From the NCBI GenBank assembly GCA_019751815.1, contig JAIEMW010000001.1, positions 566,197 to 630,196 on the forward strand: 64,000 nucleotides of DNA. The letters are read 5' to 3'. The notes beneath the pieces are model-generated. The model searched no databases. It had not been told where the DNA came from and was given only the letters and a program-made list of their open reading frames with translations. Source of the DNA: Cyanobacteriota bacterium (lineage in GTDB: Bacteria > Cyanobacteriota > Vampirovibrionia > Vampirovibrionales > Vampirovibrionaceae). The translations under genes and the position numbers were made by a program. Shown here in pieces: positions 62,973 to 64,000 of the stretch (positions are counted from its first letter, which is position 1; each line of letters opens with the position of its first letter).

Positions 62973-63650
62973 TTAGCCAGGATGGTTAGAAGCGGTATTT
63001 TTAGGGGAATTAATAGGCTCAGTCACACTAAGGCCTTCTCCACCCAGTTCATGCAGTTCTTTTCCGTTGATGTCCAGAAAAACAGGGTGCTCTTTTTCAA
63101 TCGCTCTCACTGTTTGTGTCAGTTCGGCCAGCCGCTGTTGCATCGAGTTTGACCCGCCCCCGGATAAGAATTGCTCTGAAACATTGATGCGAACTGAGTC
63201 ATCATGACTGTGTTTGACGCCCAGTAGCGTCACTCCGGTAGGGATTTCGGAATAAAGACCGCGTTCTTTTTCTGCGTCAGTCGGCCCGGAAAATAAATCC
63301 TTCAGCACCGTCTGGATTCTTTCGTCATGGCTGAGGGTCTTGTTTTCTGAAACAGTGCTGGTGGAGGGTAACTCTCGAATCACCGGAGCTAAGATAACGT
63401 GAGATCCATTGCTTTGTGAGAAATAGAGTACCAGTTGCTTCTCATTCAGCCCGAGTAGTTGAGGATCTTTGACGATGACTCCGTGGACTTGATGCCCTAG
63501 GCCTGGATTACCAGAAAGTGGTTGATTCCCCGACGGATTTTTCTCCCAACAGCCTGAAAGTGTGAGTGTTGCTGCCAGAATACATAACAGAATAGGCGGT
63601 GTGCTGATGACAGCATTCCGGTTGAAATCGCCTGAGAAATAAGGTCGCAT
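62973..63650 (-). CDS. GerMN-domain lipoprotein
   Basis: 225 residues. A lipoprotein signal peptide ends in LSGC (Cys34). A GerMN domain follows: KQLVLYFSQSNGSHVILAPV, ERIQTVLKDLFSGPTDAEKE, IPTGVTLLGVKHSHDDSVRI and NVSEQFLSGGG. GerMN domains occur in spore-germination GerM and in exported lipoproteins of many non-spore-formers, where they are thought to be associated with peptidoglycan. The Ser/Asn/Gly-rich C terminus is unassigned. Divergent from the ORF at 63896. Confidence 0.85.
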   Translation of the reverse strand: MRPYFSGDFNRNAVISTPPILLCILAATLTLSGCWEKNPSGNQPLSGNPGLGHQVHGVIVKDPQLLGLNEKQLVLYFSQSNGSHVILAPVIRELPSTSTVSENKTLSHDERIQTVLKDLFSGPTDAEKERGLYSEIPTGVTLLGVKHSHDDSVRINVSEQFLSGGGSNSMQQRLAELTQTVRAIEKEHPVFLDINGKELHELGGEGLSVTEPINSPKNTASNHPG

Positions 63651-63895
63651 TGGGTCTCAATCTGTGGGTTTTTGGGGGAAGTATTTCTGGGGCAGCCGTA
63701 AGAACCTTAAGAAAACCTTAAAGGCATCAATTACGGTTTGCCGGATGTTTTTATTTTAATACAAGTAGGTATAGAGAGAAAAAATAGCGATAGAGAGAAA
63801 AACCGATGCGGTTGCCCGTCATCGGGAATAAAGTTGCTATTTCGAAGTTTTTTTACAGCCAAGAGAGAGACAAGAGGGTGTGTGCCTTGCTGAAT

Positions 63896-64000
63896 ATGAA
63901 TTTCATGAATGCCAATTGGCAAAATAGTGCCATGTATTCTGGATGGAATGCATACAATAATCAAACCATTCTTTGGGGTGGCAATCCTTGGGGTGCCCCT
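63896..64000 (+). CDS. Start of an aromatic/Asn/Gly-rich protein, cut by the window edge
   Basis: An ATG at 63896 opens 35 codons that run off the right edge without a stop. The visible part is rich in Asn, Trp, Tyr and Gly (NANWQNSAMYSGWNAYNNQT), reminiscent of the low-complexity protein at 57155. AGAGGG lies about 17 bases before the ATG, too far to be certain. A gene is likely but its product is unknown. Confidence 0.45.
   Translation, partial: MNFMNANWQNSAMYSGWNAYNNQTILWGGNPWGAP

Noticed and set aside
63731..63964. Minus-strand ORF of 77 residues at the right edge
   Set aside because: Overlaps the better-supported plus-strand start at 63896 and has no ribosome-binding site or recognisable content.
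1..64000. Prophage, insertion sequence or defence island
   Set aside because: No transposase, integrase, terminal repeats, phage structural gene, restriction or toxin-antitoxin gene was recognised; the single HNH protein is a conserved chromosomal type.

Overview
The window looks like a chromosomal segment of a Gram-negative bacterium on the non-photosynthetic cyanobacterial branch (Melainabacteria/Vampirovibrionia). Three things point there. The response regulator at 2274-3044 reads almost exactly like the cyanobacterial RpaB/Ycf27 family. lpxI and lpxB show that lipid A, and so an outer membrane, is made. The housekeeping proteins (HNH protein, MiaA, ClpP/ClpX, RbgA) have a cyanobacterial flavour, yet no photosynthesis gene is present. 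This placement is inference from protein resemblance; no 16S rRNA gene is present.

Layout. 1-9.3 kb: hypothetical genes around the RpaB-like regulator, a YkgJ-type Cys-cluster protein, a leucine-type dehydrogenase, a PDZ protein and acylphosphatase. 9.5-17.7 kb: miaA, a membrane protein, four consecutive genes for Flp-pilin-like proteins with large Cys-containing ectodomains, and priA. 18.7-25.7 kb: an orphan oppBC pair, a 1312-residue GH13-like protein and alanine racemase. 25.8-36.9 kb: a Gfo/Idh/MocA oxidoreductase, tRNA-Gly(GCC), tig-clpP-clpX, a WecG/TagA glycosyltransferase, a split transketolase, an HD protein and a class A PBP. 36.9-43 kb: a slipin, two tandem HEYRH metalloprotease-like membrane proteins, the rplS-rbgA-rnhB block, a DUF2752 protein and an HNH protein. 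43-50 kb: small unknown genes including an EF-hand/dockerin-like protein, tadA, a pair of proteins sharing an N-terminal module, prs, a nitroreductase, a tandem array of terminator-like hairpins and rsmH. 50-58.9 kb: leuS, a TPR-matrixin protease, three tandem paralogues, a divergent tryptophan-2,3-dioxygenase-like protein, a Gly/Tyr-rich low-complexity protein, and three consecutive small genes that each encode Phe-Gly next to a cysteine pair. 58.9-64 kb: a tight purC::purS-purQ-lpxI-lpxB operon, a GerMN lipoprotein and the start of an aromatic-rich ORF cut by the window edge.

Established functions are mostly core: purine and PRPP supply, tRNA modification and charging, ribosome assembly, protein folding and proteolysis, peptidoglycan and lipid A. 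Between these blocks lie lineage-specific short genes, many with an N-terminal Phe-x-Gly motif. The best candidates for undescribed biology are the Flp-like pilin cluster (11.5-14.9 kb), the FG-Cys small-gene trio (58.1-58.9 kb), the recurrent N-terminal F-x-G motif, and the five-fold terminator-like array (48.38-48.58 kb).
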